Translations under genes and position numbers: made by a program
From: a virus
Length of the DNA stretch: 24,589 nt
Virus record (IMG/VR): IMGVR_UViG_3300033064_002782
Span: 1 to 24,589 of that record
Reading direction: 5' to 3' (one strand)
In this document: piece by piece, positions 1-8,514 of the stretch
Position numbering within the stretch: position 1 is the stretch's first letter
Layout of the letters: every line of letters begins with the position of its first letter
The notes under the pieces: model-generated
The model's input: the letters and a program-made list of their open reading frames with translations, nothing else
The model's database searches: none
What the model was told of the DNA's origin: nothing

Positions 1-61
1 TCTTTACACTTCCACTTACATCCAATGCTTGTTCAGGTAATGTAGTTCCACCAATACCAAC
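1..61 (-). pseudogene. Continuation of the fibre frame beyond the in-frame stop
   Basis: After TAA 62-64, the same minus-strand frame has no further stop to the window edge. It reads V-G-I-G-G-T-T-L-P-E-Q-A-L-D-V-S-G-S-V-K, a second copy of the repeat that ends the upstream ORF. Where the first repeat has K before V-G-I-G, this one has the stop. No start codon with a ribosome site is visible between the two parts. It could be a severed fibre C-terminus, part of a readthrough product, or the result of a one-base sequencing error. Confidence 0.6.
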
Positions 62-105
62 TTATTGGCTAACAATTGTAGTCCCAATTACATCCAATGC
101 TTGTT
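16..105. repeat. 18-bp direct repeat, 72-bp period, in the fibre gene
   Basis: The 18 bases at 16-33 recur exactly at 88-105, an offset of 72 bases or 24 codons. They encode the Q-A-L-D-V core of two successive fibre repeats. Recombination between such repeats can change fibre length. Confidence 0.8.
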
Positions 106-475
106 TGGGATACGTGCTTCCTATTCCTACTTTTCCAGTTGTAAAAGGAAGTCCCTCAAGATCTGCAATTGCTCTTAATACGGTTCCACCAATTCCAACA
201 TCTAATCTTTTTCTGACTGTAAGAATTCCTACATTCGCGTTTCCTTCAACATATAAGTCACCTTTAATTAAAACATCTTTTTCAAAAATAACATCATCTT
301 TAAATACTACAGGACCATTAAAAGTTGTTGCTCCTGTTACATCAAGATTGTCTACTTTTATTAAAACATTTTTATCGAAATCATAATATAATTTGCCGTA
401 AATATAAACGTCCTTAAAGAATTTTGCGTCTTCATTAAAATATGCTTCTTGACCTGTAACAAAAATATCTGCCAT
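62..475 (-). CDS. Tail-fibre-like repeat protein, ended by an in-frame TAA
   Basis: This gene encodes 137 residues starting at ATG 475, one base after the preceding needle-like gene. The N-terminal half has short beta-rich steps (pattern V-x-F-K-x-D-V, then V-x-I-K-G-D-L), as in phage fibre shafts. The C-terminus carries the motif K-V-G-I-G-S-T-x-P-x-Q-A-L-D-V, common in repeat-containing virion fibre proteins of marine T4-like phages. The reading frame ends at TAA 62-64, but the same frame continues open to the window edge and encodes a second copy of the repeat. The protein is therefore either truncated by a nonsense change or only the first part of a longer fibre. Its place at the end of the hub operon suggests a virion surface or baseplate-fibre role; this is inference. 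The family is called from repeat character only. Confidence 0.7.
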   Translation of the reverse strand: MADIFVTGQEAYFNEDAKFFKDVYIYGKLYYDFDKNVLIKVDNLDVTGATTFNGPVVFKDDVIFEKDVLIKGDLYVEGNANVGILTVRKRLDVGIGGTVLRAIADLEGLPFTTGKVGIGSTYPKQALDVIGTTIVSQ

Positions 476-476
476 T

Positions 477-1043
477 TTATAACCCTATAATTGAAGCTAT
501 ACCACCACGGAATGTTTCTGTAATAATATCTGAACCAACGTAAGTTCCGGCAAAAACAATTTCTCCAAAACTAGTTCCTTTTGGGGCAAGATTTCCAGCA
601 AGAGCATCACAATCTGCCTTATTTGATTTAATAAGAAGTCTTCCAGAACCAGAATCTAGTATAATATTTCTTCCTGCTTTAATATCAACATCCTCGTCAG
701 CATCAATCATGATGTTTTGAGCACGAATTCTTACTCTACCATTTTTTTCTGCAGTAATACAGATATCACCATTTCTACCAGTAATTATAATATCCACACC
801 ATTTGATTCACTTTTTTGACCAGCAACAATTTCTATTGAATGATCATTGTAAATATGATAGGTTGCTCCTTCAGTCAATCCCGTAAGACAAACATCTTTA
901 CTATCAGTAACTGCATACAAGTTATATACATCAGTACCATTTAATCCCATTGTAGGATTATTCATATCTAATCTAAACTTTGGACCAAAACTGGTTAGAC
1001 TTCTTCCTTGCCAGTTTTGTTTATCAAAAGGTCTTTCCGCCAT
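477..1043 (-). CDS. Baseplate needle/spike-like beta-helix protein
   Basis: This gene encodes 188 residues and begins one base after the gp5 stop. From about residue 85 to 145 it has short alternating beta steps (I-I-I-T-G-R-N-G-D-I, V-R-I-R-A-Q-N-I-M-I-D-A, V-D-I-K-A-G-R-N-I-I-L-D). This is the pattern of triple-stranded beta-helix needles such as the T4 gp5 C-terminal domain. In T4 the needle is the tail end of gp5 itself; here it appears to be a separate gene directly behind gp5. The inferred role is the membrane-piercing tip, or a shaft at the hub. No catalytic motif is seen. The needle assignment is by pattern and position, so a tail-fibre adaptor remains possible. Confidence 0.6.
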   Translation of the reverse strand: MAERPFDKQNWQGRSLTSFGPKFRLDMNNPTMGLNGTDVYNLYAVTDSKDVCLTGLTEGATYHIYNDHSIEIVAGQKSESNGVDIIITGRNGDICITAEKNGRVRIRAQNIMIDADEDVDIKAGRNIILDSGSGRLLIKSNKADCDALAGNLAPKGTSFGEIVFAGTYVGSDIITETFRGGIASIIGL

Positions 1044-1044
1044 T

Positions 1045-3387
1045 TTATGTTACACAATCGATTACTTGTTTTACTTCACCCTGGAATTTTGCAGGTACTA
1101 TATCCAATAAAGGTCTCAATAAGGCACCAAAACCAGTATCAGATTTAATGACAATTATAGGAAGATCATTAACTATAGTAGTATTCCCACCAATATTTAT
1201 TGGTTCAATTTTATTAATATATCCCTCAAAGACTTCAATTGAATATTGATTATTAAATTGATCAATTGCAGTATCAATTTGATTATAATTTTGTCCAGGA
1301 TTTTGAATTAAAACACTCTTAACAATATAATTCCCAGCAACAAATGAATTCTTTTGAATATCATTTAGGTTATTAATTACTGATGTATTTTCATATACAT
1401 TTCCAATTGGATAATTTTCTCCTTCAGAAACAATATAAATTGAATTAACTTCGCCAGTATCATTAATTGTCGCTCTTGCTATCGCACCATAACCCTGATT
1501 ACAATTATCAACTATTTCTACAAATGGTGGGAATCTATATCCAGATCCACCATTAGTTAGTTTTACTCCAATGATGCTTCCAGTAAATCCAATAATTGCT
1601 CCCAATAATGGAATTGCGGCCGCACCTTCTCCACCACCACCAAAAATAGTAACCGTAGGAGCGCCACAATAAGTAGGTTTTCCGGTATAACAACCATTAG
1701 TAGATGAATTCCTTGTTACAGAACTAAAGATATCAAATACTCCATATTTTTGATTAAATGGTGAAGATTCAACTGATTTTGTTAAAAATTCTTGGGGTAC
1801 GGTATTGGTTATAGTAAATGATGATCCGCTTACATAATTTGTAGCAATTCCTGAATATGCTCTTTTTACTGAAACTTCATTTGTATTTGAATTAAAACTA
1901 TTAATTTGCATTAATTCACCAGTTCCAGAAATAATAAATCCTCCTGTGGTTATTCCTGCAAGATTAGGTAGTGTAATTATATTTGTAATGTCGCTAATTG
2001 CATTTTGAACAATAACACTAGATAAGAAATTATTTGAAATTATTTGATCCTCCGAACCAATTGTTTCAATATTTGCAATTTGTCCAATTCCTTTGGCAAT
2101 GTTTGCATTTTGCAAAATTTTTGCAAAATCTGGTGCAGGAACATTTGAAGGGCCTTGCCCAATTATCCATTGATCGACAATACCATTTGCCTTTCCCTTA
2201 CTTTGATTGCAATCAAATAATCCAACAAGACCCATGATTGCATCAGAACTTGTTCTTAAGAAACTATCGACACCAAAGGAAGGAAAAAATTGAAGAATAC
2301 TCTGTATTCCCCCAATTGCGGAACCTAATCCACTTGTTATTTTTCCAATAATATCATTAATTAGTGCTCCCGAAAATTGATCAGCCGCACAACTTACAAA
2401 ATTCTCAACATTGTCAATCATAGAATTGAGAAGTTCTTTAATCACACTTCCCAATCCACTAATAATGGCGCCAGGAACACATGAAATTGTTTCTTGTAAT
2501 GCCTTTACTGGTATAACCATTGCAGTTTGCACTGCTACTCCGGCAGCATGTGCGATTGCGGGATTTTTTGTTGCAAGAAAAATTAATTTATAAACTTTTT
2601 GATATAATAATTTTAATCCTTGATTTAATAATGATGACAATTTTTTAAATAACGTATTCACCATATTACCAACTAATCCATTAATAATCGCCTGAATCTT
2701 TTCAGTTACACGATTAATTTCATTTTTGATATTAGTAAAGATTGCAGGTGCTTTGATTTTATTCAGTAAATTATTGATTTCCGTAGAGATCTTGTTGACA
2801 AGAGTGTTTTTGACAGTATTTGCAAGTTGAATCTTATCTCCGATTGCACTATAATATGAGATTTCATCATCTCCAATATTTTTTGCTTGTTCTGGAGATA
2901 CATTTCTTGGTGATTTTGCAGATTCGGCATTTTGCTCACTTGTTTCATCTTTTTTTAATGCTGTTCCGTCATTATTAATTTTGCTAGTTTGTCCAGTAAA
3001 AGGTTGAAATGGACCTGGAGTATTAGAAGTAAGAACCTGTGAAGTTCTTCCAAAACATCCCATAATTACAGGAGTCTGTGCATTATCAGTATCTAAGAAA
3101 AATCCAAAAACAACATCACCAGGGGATACTTTTACTGTAGTTACATGATTTGCTGCCCCAGTACCTGCAGTTGTTGGAAGCAAACATTGCGCCCAAGGCA
3201 AGTCTTCATCTGGAAGTTCTGTAAGATCATATGGATGATATCCCATGATACGAACTTTGAATCTATTTCCCCATCCAGCACCATTAATTTGCCCACCATG
3301 AGCACTTTCTTGAGGAATCTGTCCGATCCACCAACGAAATCCGTCTCTTCCTAGGAAATTAGTTTTTAATAAGGATTCTTGTATCAT
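1045..3387 (-). CDS. 5: Baseplate central hub protein, gp5-like, no lysozyme domain seen
   Basis: This gene encodes 780 residues. Residues 1-120 look like the gp5/VgrG-type OB fold (W-W-I-G-Q-I, then R-F-K-V-R-I-M-G-Y-H-P, W-A-Q-C-L-L-P, and G-D-V-V-F-G-F-F-L-D-T-D ending V-I-M-G-C-F-G-R). A helical, partly hydrophobic middle follows (about 190-400). The C-terminal third is glycine-rich, with the structural repeat N-G-G-S-G-Y-x-F-P-P and later G-E-N-Y-P. The T4 gp5 GH24 lysozyme signature was not seen, although the protein is longer than T4 gp5 (575 residues). Its start overlaps the gp27-like gene by four bases, matching the gp27-gp5 partnership in the hub. The OB domain makes the family call fairly secure. 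Confidence 0.8.
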   Translation of the reverse strand: MIQESLLKTNFLGRDGFRWWIGQIPQESAHGGQINGAGWGNRFKVRIMGYHPYDLTELPDEDLPWAQCLLPTTAGTGAANHVTTVKVSPGDVVFGFFLDTDNAQTPVIMGCFGRTSQVLTSNTPGPFQPFTGQTSKINNDGTALKKDETSEQNAESAKSPRNVSPEQAKNIGDDEISYYSAIGDKIQLANTVKNTLVNKISTEINNLLNKIKAPAIFTNIKNEINRVTEKIQAIINGLVGNMVNTLFKKLSSLLNQGLKLLYQKVYKLIFLATKNPAIAHAAGVAVQTAMVIPVKALQETISCVPGAIISGLGSVIKELLNSMIDNVENFVSCAADQFSGALINDIIGKITSGLGSAIGGIQSILQFFPSFGVDSFLRTSSDAIMGLVGLFDCNQSKGKANGIVDQWIIGQGPSNVPAPDFAKILQNANIAKGIGQIANIETIGSEDQIISNNFLSSVIVQNAISDITNIITLPNLAGITTGGFIISGTGELMQINSFNSNTNEVSVKRAYSGIATNYVSGSSFTITNTVPQEFLTKSVESSPFNQKYGVFDIFSSVTRNSSTNGCYTGKPTYCGAPTVTIFGGGGEGAAAIPLLGAIIGFTGSIIGVKLTNGGSGYRFPPFVEIVDNCNQGYGAIARATINDTGEVNSIYIVSEGENYPIGNVYENTSVINNLNDIQKNSFVAGNYIVKSVLIQNPGQNYNQIDTAIDQFNNQYSIEVFEGYINKIEPINIGGNTTIVNDLPIIVIKSDTGFGALLRPLLDIVPAKFQGEVKQVIDCVT

Positions 3388-4733
3388 TTGTCGTTTGTCC
3401 CATGTGCTCCGAAAGTGTCTCTGATCAATTTCATTGAAGTATACGATGCATCACTATCAAAATGGTGGCACAGTTCTTTTATCATATATAGTCCACTTTG
3501 CTCCTTATCATATTCTCCCTTATCTCCTCTCGAAATTTTGGGAAAATTGCATCTAATGATATCTCCTGCTTTTAAATTTGTATTTGATCCTACAATAATA
3601 CTCATAGTTTGTGTAAACAACATATTATATCTCATGATCGCCTGAGATTGATACTTAAATGGATCGGAATTTACATCAGTAGAAACATCCTTTTCCATTG
3701 TACCAATATCGAGTACCTGAGTTAAATATCTGGTTGGAATATGTCCAAGATCAATATTAGAATCATTAGAAATTTTTGGAAGTTCAAGTTTTTGTCCAAG
3801 ATTCTTTACACCACTTACATAATCATCAGTCGTGAATATTCCTTTTTGGGGATCTGTAAATTCAAATGTTAATGGATTATAAAACATACGATAACTTGCA
3901 TAAGAACCAAGTCTCAATTTTTCGATTAAATTTTGATTCTTCTCTGTTTTATAATTTAAAATTGCAAAATCATTATCTCTAGTCGTTCCGGATTCATTAA
4001 CTTGCGTATAAGTATATGTCGGAATTTGATCTGGTTTTTGTGAGATTAGACTATCAATAGATCTAAACTGAAATCCCTCTCGTGTTTGATAGAATACAAA
4101 TCCTGCCGTCGCATCTCCAGAAATTTCTGCAGGAACTCCTTTTGATGCTAACCATACTAAGATTGTGAATGGTTTTCTTAGATTGCCAATAAATCCATAT
4201 TTGTTTTGCGTCTTATCAATCGTTCCAATCTTTTCGGTCTTTAAATAATTTTTGAGAATATCTGTTACTGATGCATCAATTGTCGAACTTGTTTTGTATT
4301 TTTTTCCGACTCTTGAAGTTTCATTCGTGATTGCTTCTCTTGAAGTTAAATGTAATAGAAAGGTTTCTCTTTGAGATTCGGATACGATATCAGTAATACT
4401 TGAGACATATAAGTAATCTTTTTGATTTGTAGCAAAATCTAATCCGGGATTGTTATTGGAGTTACCTTTTATCTTCAATGAAACTCTTTCACCACCACGA
4501 AGAGGAAGACCATTATAAATTGATTGCTTTTCTCCGTCAGGATTTCCTTCCTTATCAGGCGCCTGAATTGTATCTCCAGTATTAACTACTCTGATCTTGG
4601 CAGTAATTGTTGGTGAAAAAATATCCTCATAATAATCAATTGACACAGTACCTTGTCTAATATCAATTGTTCTCTTCTGATCATTTGATTCTAATATCAA
4701 TTCCTCATAAATTGACTTATTAATTGCTGCCAT
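3384..4733 (-). CDS. Baseplate hub protein, gp27-like
   Basis: This gene encodes 449 residues. The start overlaps the end of the preceding 623-residue gene by one base, and the stop overlaps the start of gp5 by four, so the genes are probably translationally coupled. The N-terminus (I-D-I-R-Q-G-T-V-S-I-D-Y-Y-E-D-I-F-S-P) reads like the first barrel of tail-hub proteins. A middle segment (F-L-L-H-L-T-S-R-E-A-I, then V-T-D-I-L-K-N-Y-L and F-T-I-L-V-W-L-A-S-K-G) matches the hub fold shared by T4 gp27 and phage Mu gp44. T4 gp27 is 391 residues and forms a trimer under gp5. The adjacency to gp5 supports the call; direct sequence similarity to T4 gp27 was not demonstrated. Confidence 0.7.
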   Translation of the reverse strand: MAAINKSIYEELILESNDQKRTIDIRQGTVSIDYYEDIFSPTITAKIRVVNTGDTIQAPDKEGNPDGEKQSIYNGLPLRGGERVSLKIKGNSNNNPGLDFATNQKDYLYVSSITDIVSESQRETFLLHLTSREAITNETSRVGKKYKTSSTIDASVTDILKNYLKTEKIGTIDKTQNKYGFIGNLRKPFTILVWLASKGVPAEISGDATAGFVFYQTREGFQFRSIDSLISQKPDQIPTYTYTQVNESGTTRDNDFAILNYKTEKNQNLIEKLRLGSYASYRMFYNPLTFEFTDPQKGIFTTDDYVSGVKNLGQKLELPKISNDSNIDLGHIPTRYLTQVLDIGTMEKDVSTDVNSDPFKYQSQAIMRYNMLFTQTMSIIVGSNTNLKAGDIIRCNFPKISRGDKGEYDKEQSGLYMIKELCHHFDSDASYTSMKLIRDTFGAHGTNDK

Positions 4734-6604
4734 TATGTGTACGCCAACTCTAGAAGTATTTGATTCTTAATAAGACTATTTAATGAACTTTCAATAGGAA
4801 TCATTTGTGATTGTGATCCACCACCACCTGCAGAAACTTGTTGAGGTTGAGGTTGTTGGGGATTATCTGCAATTATAATTTGTTGACCTCTTTTATTTTG
4901 CGCCACTGAAGGAACATTTTGTCCTGGTGGTTTTGGTGGTGAAACTTGTGCTAAAGAAGAAGGTTCAGTAGGTTTTGTTCCACCAGATTTAGATTTTGGA
5001 TCTAAGTGCCCCACCCAAACCTTTCCTGTTCCTGGTAATATTGCGGTTACTCCCCCCCTACCTCCAGTATTTCTTACATCATAAATTGGAAATGGAACTT
5101 TTGTCCCTTTAGGAACAAAAATATCAACCGAACGTCCATCCCCACTATGCCCATGTTGAGATAAACCAATTTTTATTAATTTTTTAATTTCTTCCATAGA
5201 CATTTTTTTCGAAAACTTCTGCCCCCCACTTAACTCAGGCGTAATACCAGAATTTAATAATCCTTTTACAATCGGTGCTGTATCATTAACAATATCATTT
5301 GCTGTTCCAGAATTAGTCTGAAAATGCCCATGAACCCAATTAGGCGCATTTCTTACATTTCCAGTTTCACCAAATGTAGCATTTCCACTTGCTTTAGTTG
5401 ATTGAGTTGGTTTTGTGGGAGAAGTTAAAGAAGATTGATAAACTGATTTTAAGTCTTGGGATCTTTTTGTTGGTTGTCCATAAGTATTTCCAGGAAAAGA
5501 CGCCCATTCTGGAGAAAGTTTTTTAATAACTGTTTCACTAAGACCTTCTTTTTTCAATACCTCAGAAGTTACACCCCTTGCAGCAGCGAGACGAAGTGCC
5601 ATTTCATCTTGAAAATTTTGGTCAAATTTTCGATTCATATTCATTCCCAAAGATCGTGCCTTCGCTGTAATATCAATAATCTGAAATGCACCAACAGCAG
5701 CAGATTTTTCACCACCATATCTTGATTGTGGGTCGTTTAAGAATTTAGTGACTAATTTTTCAACTTCATTGGCACTTAGTTTGGTCAAATCTCCATATTT
5801 TGATTTTCCATATTTGTCCCCAAAAAACATACTATAACCAGTAGGTCCTGCAGTTCCTTCAGCAAATCTAATAGTTTTTAATAATGCTTGTTGTTCTTTA
5901 GTTCCATATCCAGATACATCACCACCACTAGTTGGTCCAGGTTGAGTATAATCAGTATTCACTTCTGGAACTGGTTCTTCTCCAGGTCCTTCCCCAAGAG
6001 GTTTACTAAGAATATCAAATCCTTGTAGGAATTGATCACGCATTGTTTCAAGATTAACATTCAAATCGTCCATTGCACTCTGGACTCTTTTTGAGTCATC
6101 AGTAAAATCAAATTGAGTAACATTCTGATATACACCAGAAAGAAGATTTCCAAAATTTTCAAATGTATCTTTAATATTTGTCATAAAATCGGTCAATATT
6201 CCATATAAAGATTTAATTCGAGTAATCAAATCTTCAATTGCCGTCATAATGGTTGGCAAATTATAAAGCAACCAACCAAGTAAAAGATTAGACGCAAAAT
6301 CAAGTATTCTACTAAGAAATCCTTTTGTACTATCTCCAATAACTGATGCAGTTCTTTTCATTGCACCACCAATACCAGATGCTTCGATTATACTTTCTTG
6401 ATCTTTTCTTCGAATTGCTTCTTCTCTCATATTTGAAAGAATTTTATCTCTGGCAAAAGATTCTCGTTTTATTTTTGTTCTATTGAGAGTAACAGTTTTT
6501 ATAGAATCTGAAGATTTTTTTAAATTTCCCAATCCAGTATTAAGGGAATTCATCCCCTTTGAAACATTAGTAATATTAATTCCCGGTGCTAATTTTATTG
6601 CCAT
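4733..6604 (-). CDS. Tail-associated lytic protein: membrane segment, GH104-like transglycosylase, M23-like C-terminus
   Basis: This gene encodes 623 residues. After a helical N-terminus, a hydrophobic stretch lies at about 101-122 (L-L-L-G-W-L-L). Residues about 236-392 resemble phage lambda endolysin R (GH104 lytic transglycosylase). The shared signatures are A-E-G-T with candidate catalytic Glu249, G-Y-S-M-F-F-G, A-V-G-A-F-Q-I-I, Q-D-E-M-A-L, and W-A-S-F-P-G-N-T-Y-G-Q. Residues about 480-535 look like a degenerate M23 peptidase (D494 in R-S-V-D-I, G-T-K-V, V-G-H-L), but the usual His four residues before that Asp is absent. The rest is Pro/Gln/Ser-rich linker. The inferred role is local peptidoglycan opening by the tail during infection, replacing the lysozyme absent from gp5. 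Confidence 0.75.
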   Translation of the reverse strand: MAIKLAPGINITNVSKGMNSLNTGLGNLKKSSDSIKTVTLNRTKIKRESFARDKILSNMREEAIRRKDQESIIEASGIGGAMKRTASVIGDSTKGFLSRILDFASNLLLGWLLYNLPTIMTAIEDLITRIKSLYGILTDFMTNIKDTFENFGNLLSGVYQNVTQFDFTDDSKRVQSAMDDLNVNLETMRDQFLQGFDILSKPLGEGPGEEPVPEVNTDYTQPGPTSGGDVSGYGTKEQQALLKTIRFAEGTAGPTGYSMFFGDKYGKSKYGDLTKLSANEVEKLVTKFLNDPQSRYGGEKSAAVGAFQIIDITAKARSLGMNMNRKFDQNFQDEMALRLAAARGVTSEVLKKEGLSETVIKKLSPEWASFPGNTYGQPTKRSQDLKSVYQSSLTSPTKPTQSTKASGNATFGETGNVRNAPNWVHGHFQTNSGTANDIVNDTAPIVKGLLNSGITPELSGGQKFSKKMSMEEIKKLIKIGLSQHGHSGDGRSVDIFVPKGTKVPFPIYDVRNTGGRGGVTAILPGTGKVWVGHLDPKSKSGGTKPTEPSSLAQVSPPKPPGQNVPSVAQNKRGQQIIIADNPQQPQPQQVSAGGGGSQSQMIPIESSLNSLIKNQILLELAYT

Positions 6605-6605
6605 A

Positions 6606-8342
6606 TTATAATACTACATTATAATTAATTTGGGAATATAATGTATAGAAGTTATCGGGATTAGATGATGGGATAAGAGGAACATCACTAGCAGAACCAG
6701 TACTCAATGGTTGCTTTTGTGGAGGAGCAGAAGATCCAGAAGGAGCATAAACTATATTTGGTTTTGGTTCAGGTTCTGGTCCAATATTAAATGAAACAGT
6801 TTGCATCTTTGTTGTTTGTGCTGGAGTTATTTCTGGTGTAGAAGGTTTTGAAGAAGTTTCTGCTGGTGCCGATGGCATTAGTGGTAATGCAGAACTTGGT
6901 GATGGTGCTGGTTTTGCAGATTCTTTAGAAATATTAGCATCAGGTAATTTCATTTCATTCCAATCTTTACCTGTTGATGTTGCCCAATCTTTTGCATGTT
7001 TCTGTTCTTCTGGACTCATTTTATTCCAGGCGCCTTCAATTCTTCCTCTTGCCAAAGGATTATCTTTATATTGCCATGCCTGTTCAAATTTTGAAACCAT
7101 CTCAGGAGATGAAGCAGAAGTTGTTGGTTTTGAAGTATCTGGTGTGTTAATCTGCAAATTACTTGCAGGGGGAGTCATAGAAGTTGTTGGAGCAGGTTTA
7201 GCAGCTGCTGGTTTTGGTGGTTCATCTTTTTTAAGTGGAGATGATATAAGTTTATTTTTTTTATTTTTTTGTGCTTCTTCTAATTCTTTTTTCTTGGATG
7301 CAAGTTTTTGAGGATCTGCCCCAGTAAAGTTTTTACCAAGTATTTCTAGAACTTCGTCAATACCAAATGCAAGACCAGCTGCTGCTTTAATTCCAAATCC
7401 CACTTTTCCCTTAGCGGGAATAAGAGAAATCGCTGCTAATGCTCCATCAACATTTTCACCATTGAGAAAATTCAGCGCCCCACTTACACCAGTAATAATA
7501 TTACCAATTCCCGATAAAAGTCCACCACCTCCCAATTTTGGTCCTTTAGGTCCTGTACCTTTAGGTGGTGGTGGAGTTCTTCCAGGTAAAGCACCTCTCA
7601 ATGCAGTTGCAACCAGTTGGAATGGTTTAATAATCAATCCACCAACTAAAAATTTTGCAATCTTTCCTACAAGTCCAGTAATAGTTCCAATAACTTTACC
7701 TATACCAACATTAATAATAGTAAATACGCCACCAGCAATTAAAAGAGTTTTAATTACGGAATCTTTAATTTCATTTAGTTTCTTCTTATCACCATCTTGA
7801 AGTGCCTTTAAGACATTAATTCCTTGAGTGGTTAACCATCCACCAAGAAGTGTCATTACAAAACTCATCAAATTATTGAAACCAAATGATACCTTATCAC
7901 CAATACGCTTTACTGGTTCTGATAAGGCACTCTGAATTTTAGTTTCTAATAAACCTTCTTGTCCTCCCCGTGCGCCTGCCTCTGCTAATCTTTTTTGTTG
8001 TTGTTGTTCATAAAGATCTTTCTGCCTTTCTAAAGCACTTTCACTTGCAGTAATTGTTGCAACCGACTGCAATGTATCACTAATCCCATTCAATTGAAGT
8101 CTAACACTATCTACTTGTGCTTGAAAACTTCCAATTTGAGTTAGATTGGTAAGAATTTGTGCATTAGTTTGTGATAATTCATTAACCTGCTTCTGCATTG
8201 ATGCTACTGCAGAAGTATTTGCATTTATTGAAGACTGAGTTTGTGCATCAACCTTATTTCCACCACCAAAAATACTTCCCGATACGGTACTCTCATTAAT
8301 ACCTCGAATGGAATTGGAAAGTGGTGATGGTATGACAGCCAT
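6606..8342 (-). CDS. Large tail/baseplate protein in the gp29 (tape-measure) position
   Basis: This gene encodes 578 residues. Residues 35-120 are predicted coiled coil, with Gln/Asn-rich heptads. Hydrophobic segments lie at about 156-175 (with L-L-G-G-W-L), 198-225 and 230-250. A Pro/Gly linker (about 253-275), another hydrophobic Gly/Ala stretch and a long Pro/Ser/Ala-rich tail follow. Length and helical character fit T4 gp29, the 590-residue tape measure and hub protein, and gp51 lies directly upstream. The start overlaps the gp51 stop as TAATG. The L-L-G-G-W-L segment and the C-terminal tail resemble those of the next gene, suggesting distant paralogy. Tape-measure function is inferred from position and composition, not a recognised domain. 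Confidence 0.55.
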   Translation of the reverse strand: MAVIPSPLSNSIRGINESTVSGSIFGGGNKVDAQTQSSINANTSAVASMQKQVNELSQTNAQILTNLTQIGSFQAQVDSVRLQLNGISDTLQSVATITASESALERQKDLYEQQQQKRLAEAGARGGQEGLLETKIQSALSEPVKRIGDKVSFGFNNLMSFVMTLLGGWLTTQGINVLKALQDGDKKKLNEIKDSVIKTLLIAGGVFTIINVGIGKVIGTITGLVGKIAKFLVGGLIIKPFQLVATALRGALPGRTPPPPKGTGPKGPKLGGGGLLSGIGNIITGVSGALNFLNGENVDGALAAISLIPAKGKVGFGIKAAAGLAFGIDEVLEILGKNFTGADPQKLASKKKELEEAQKNKKNKLISSPLKKDEPPKPAAAKPAPTTSMTPPASNLQINTPDTSKPTTSASSPEMVSKFEQAWQYKDNPLARGRIEGAWNKMSPEEQKHAKDWATSTGKDWNEMKLPDANISKESAKPAPSPSSALPLMPSAPAETSSKPSTPEITPAQTTKMQTVSFNIGPEPEPKPNIVYAPSGSSAPPQKQPLSTGSASDVPLIPSSNPDNFYTLYSQINYNVVL

Positions 8343-8512
8343 TAGGATTGTTGATTCTTGAGATTTTCTTCTTCAATATATTGTTGCAATAGTGTAATAT
8401 AAATTTCCTTTTCCCAAGGAATCATATTTTCAAGATCTGTTAATGAGTATTTATGGTGTTGCATCAAAGAAAAATTAGTTCGGAAGTATGACGCAAGATC
8501 ATTATGAGCCAT
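8342..8512 (-). CDS. 51: Baseplate hub assembly protein, gp51-like (56 aa)
   Basis: This short gene reads ATG 8512 to TAA 8342-8344. Its protein runs M-A-H-N-D-L-A-S-Y-F-R at the N-terminus, I-P-W-E-K-E-I-Y in the middle and an acidic helical C-terminus (Q-Q-Y-I-E-E-E-N). The I-P-W-E-K/R-E-I-Y-V/I motif is characteristic of small phage proteins encoded directly after the hub or tail chaperone gene. It is packed between gp26 (two-base gap) and the 578-residue gene (TAATG overlap), which confirms it is a real coding gene. In T4, gp51 catalyses hub assembly and is not part of the finished virion; the same role is inferred here. Confidence 0.75.
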   Translation of the reverse strand: MAHNDLASYFRTNFSLMQHHKYSLTDLENMIPWEKEIYITLLQQYIEEENLKNQQS

Positions 8513-8514
8513 AC

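Noticed and set aside
1194-1201. AATAAATA (minus) inside gp5 as a late promoter
   Set aside because: It lies within coding sequence far from any start and differs in the first base; treated as chance in AT-rich DNA.
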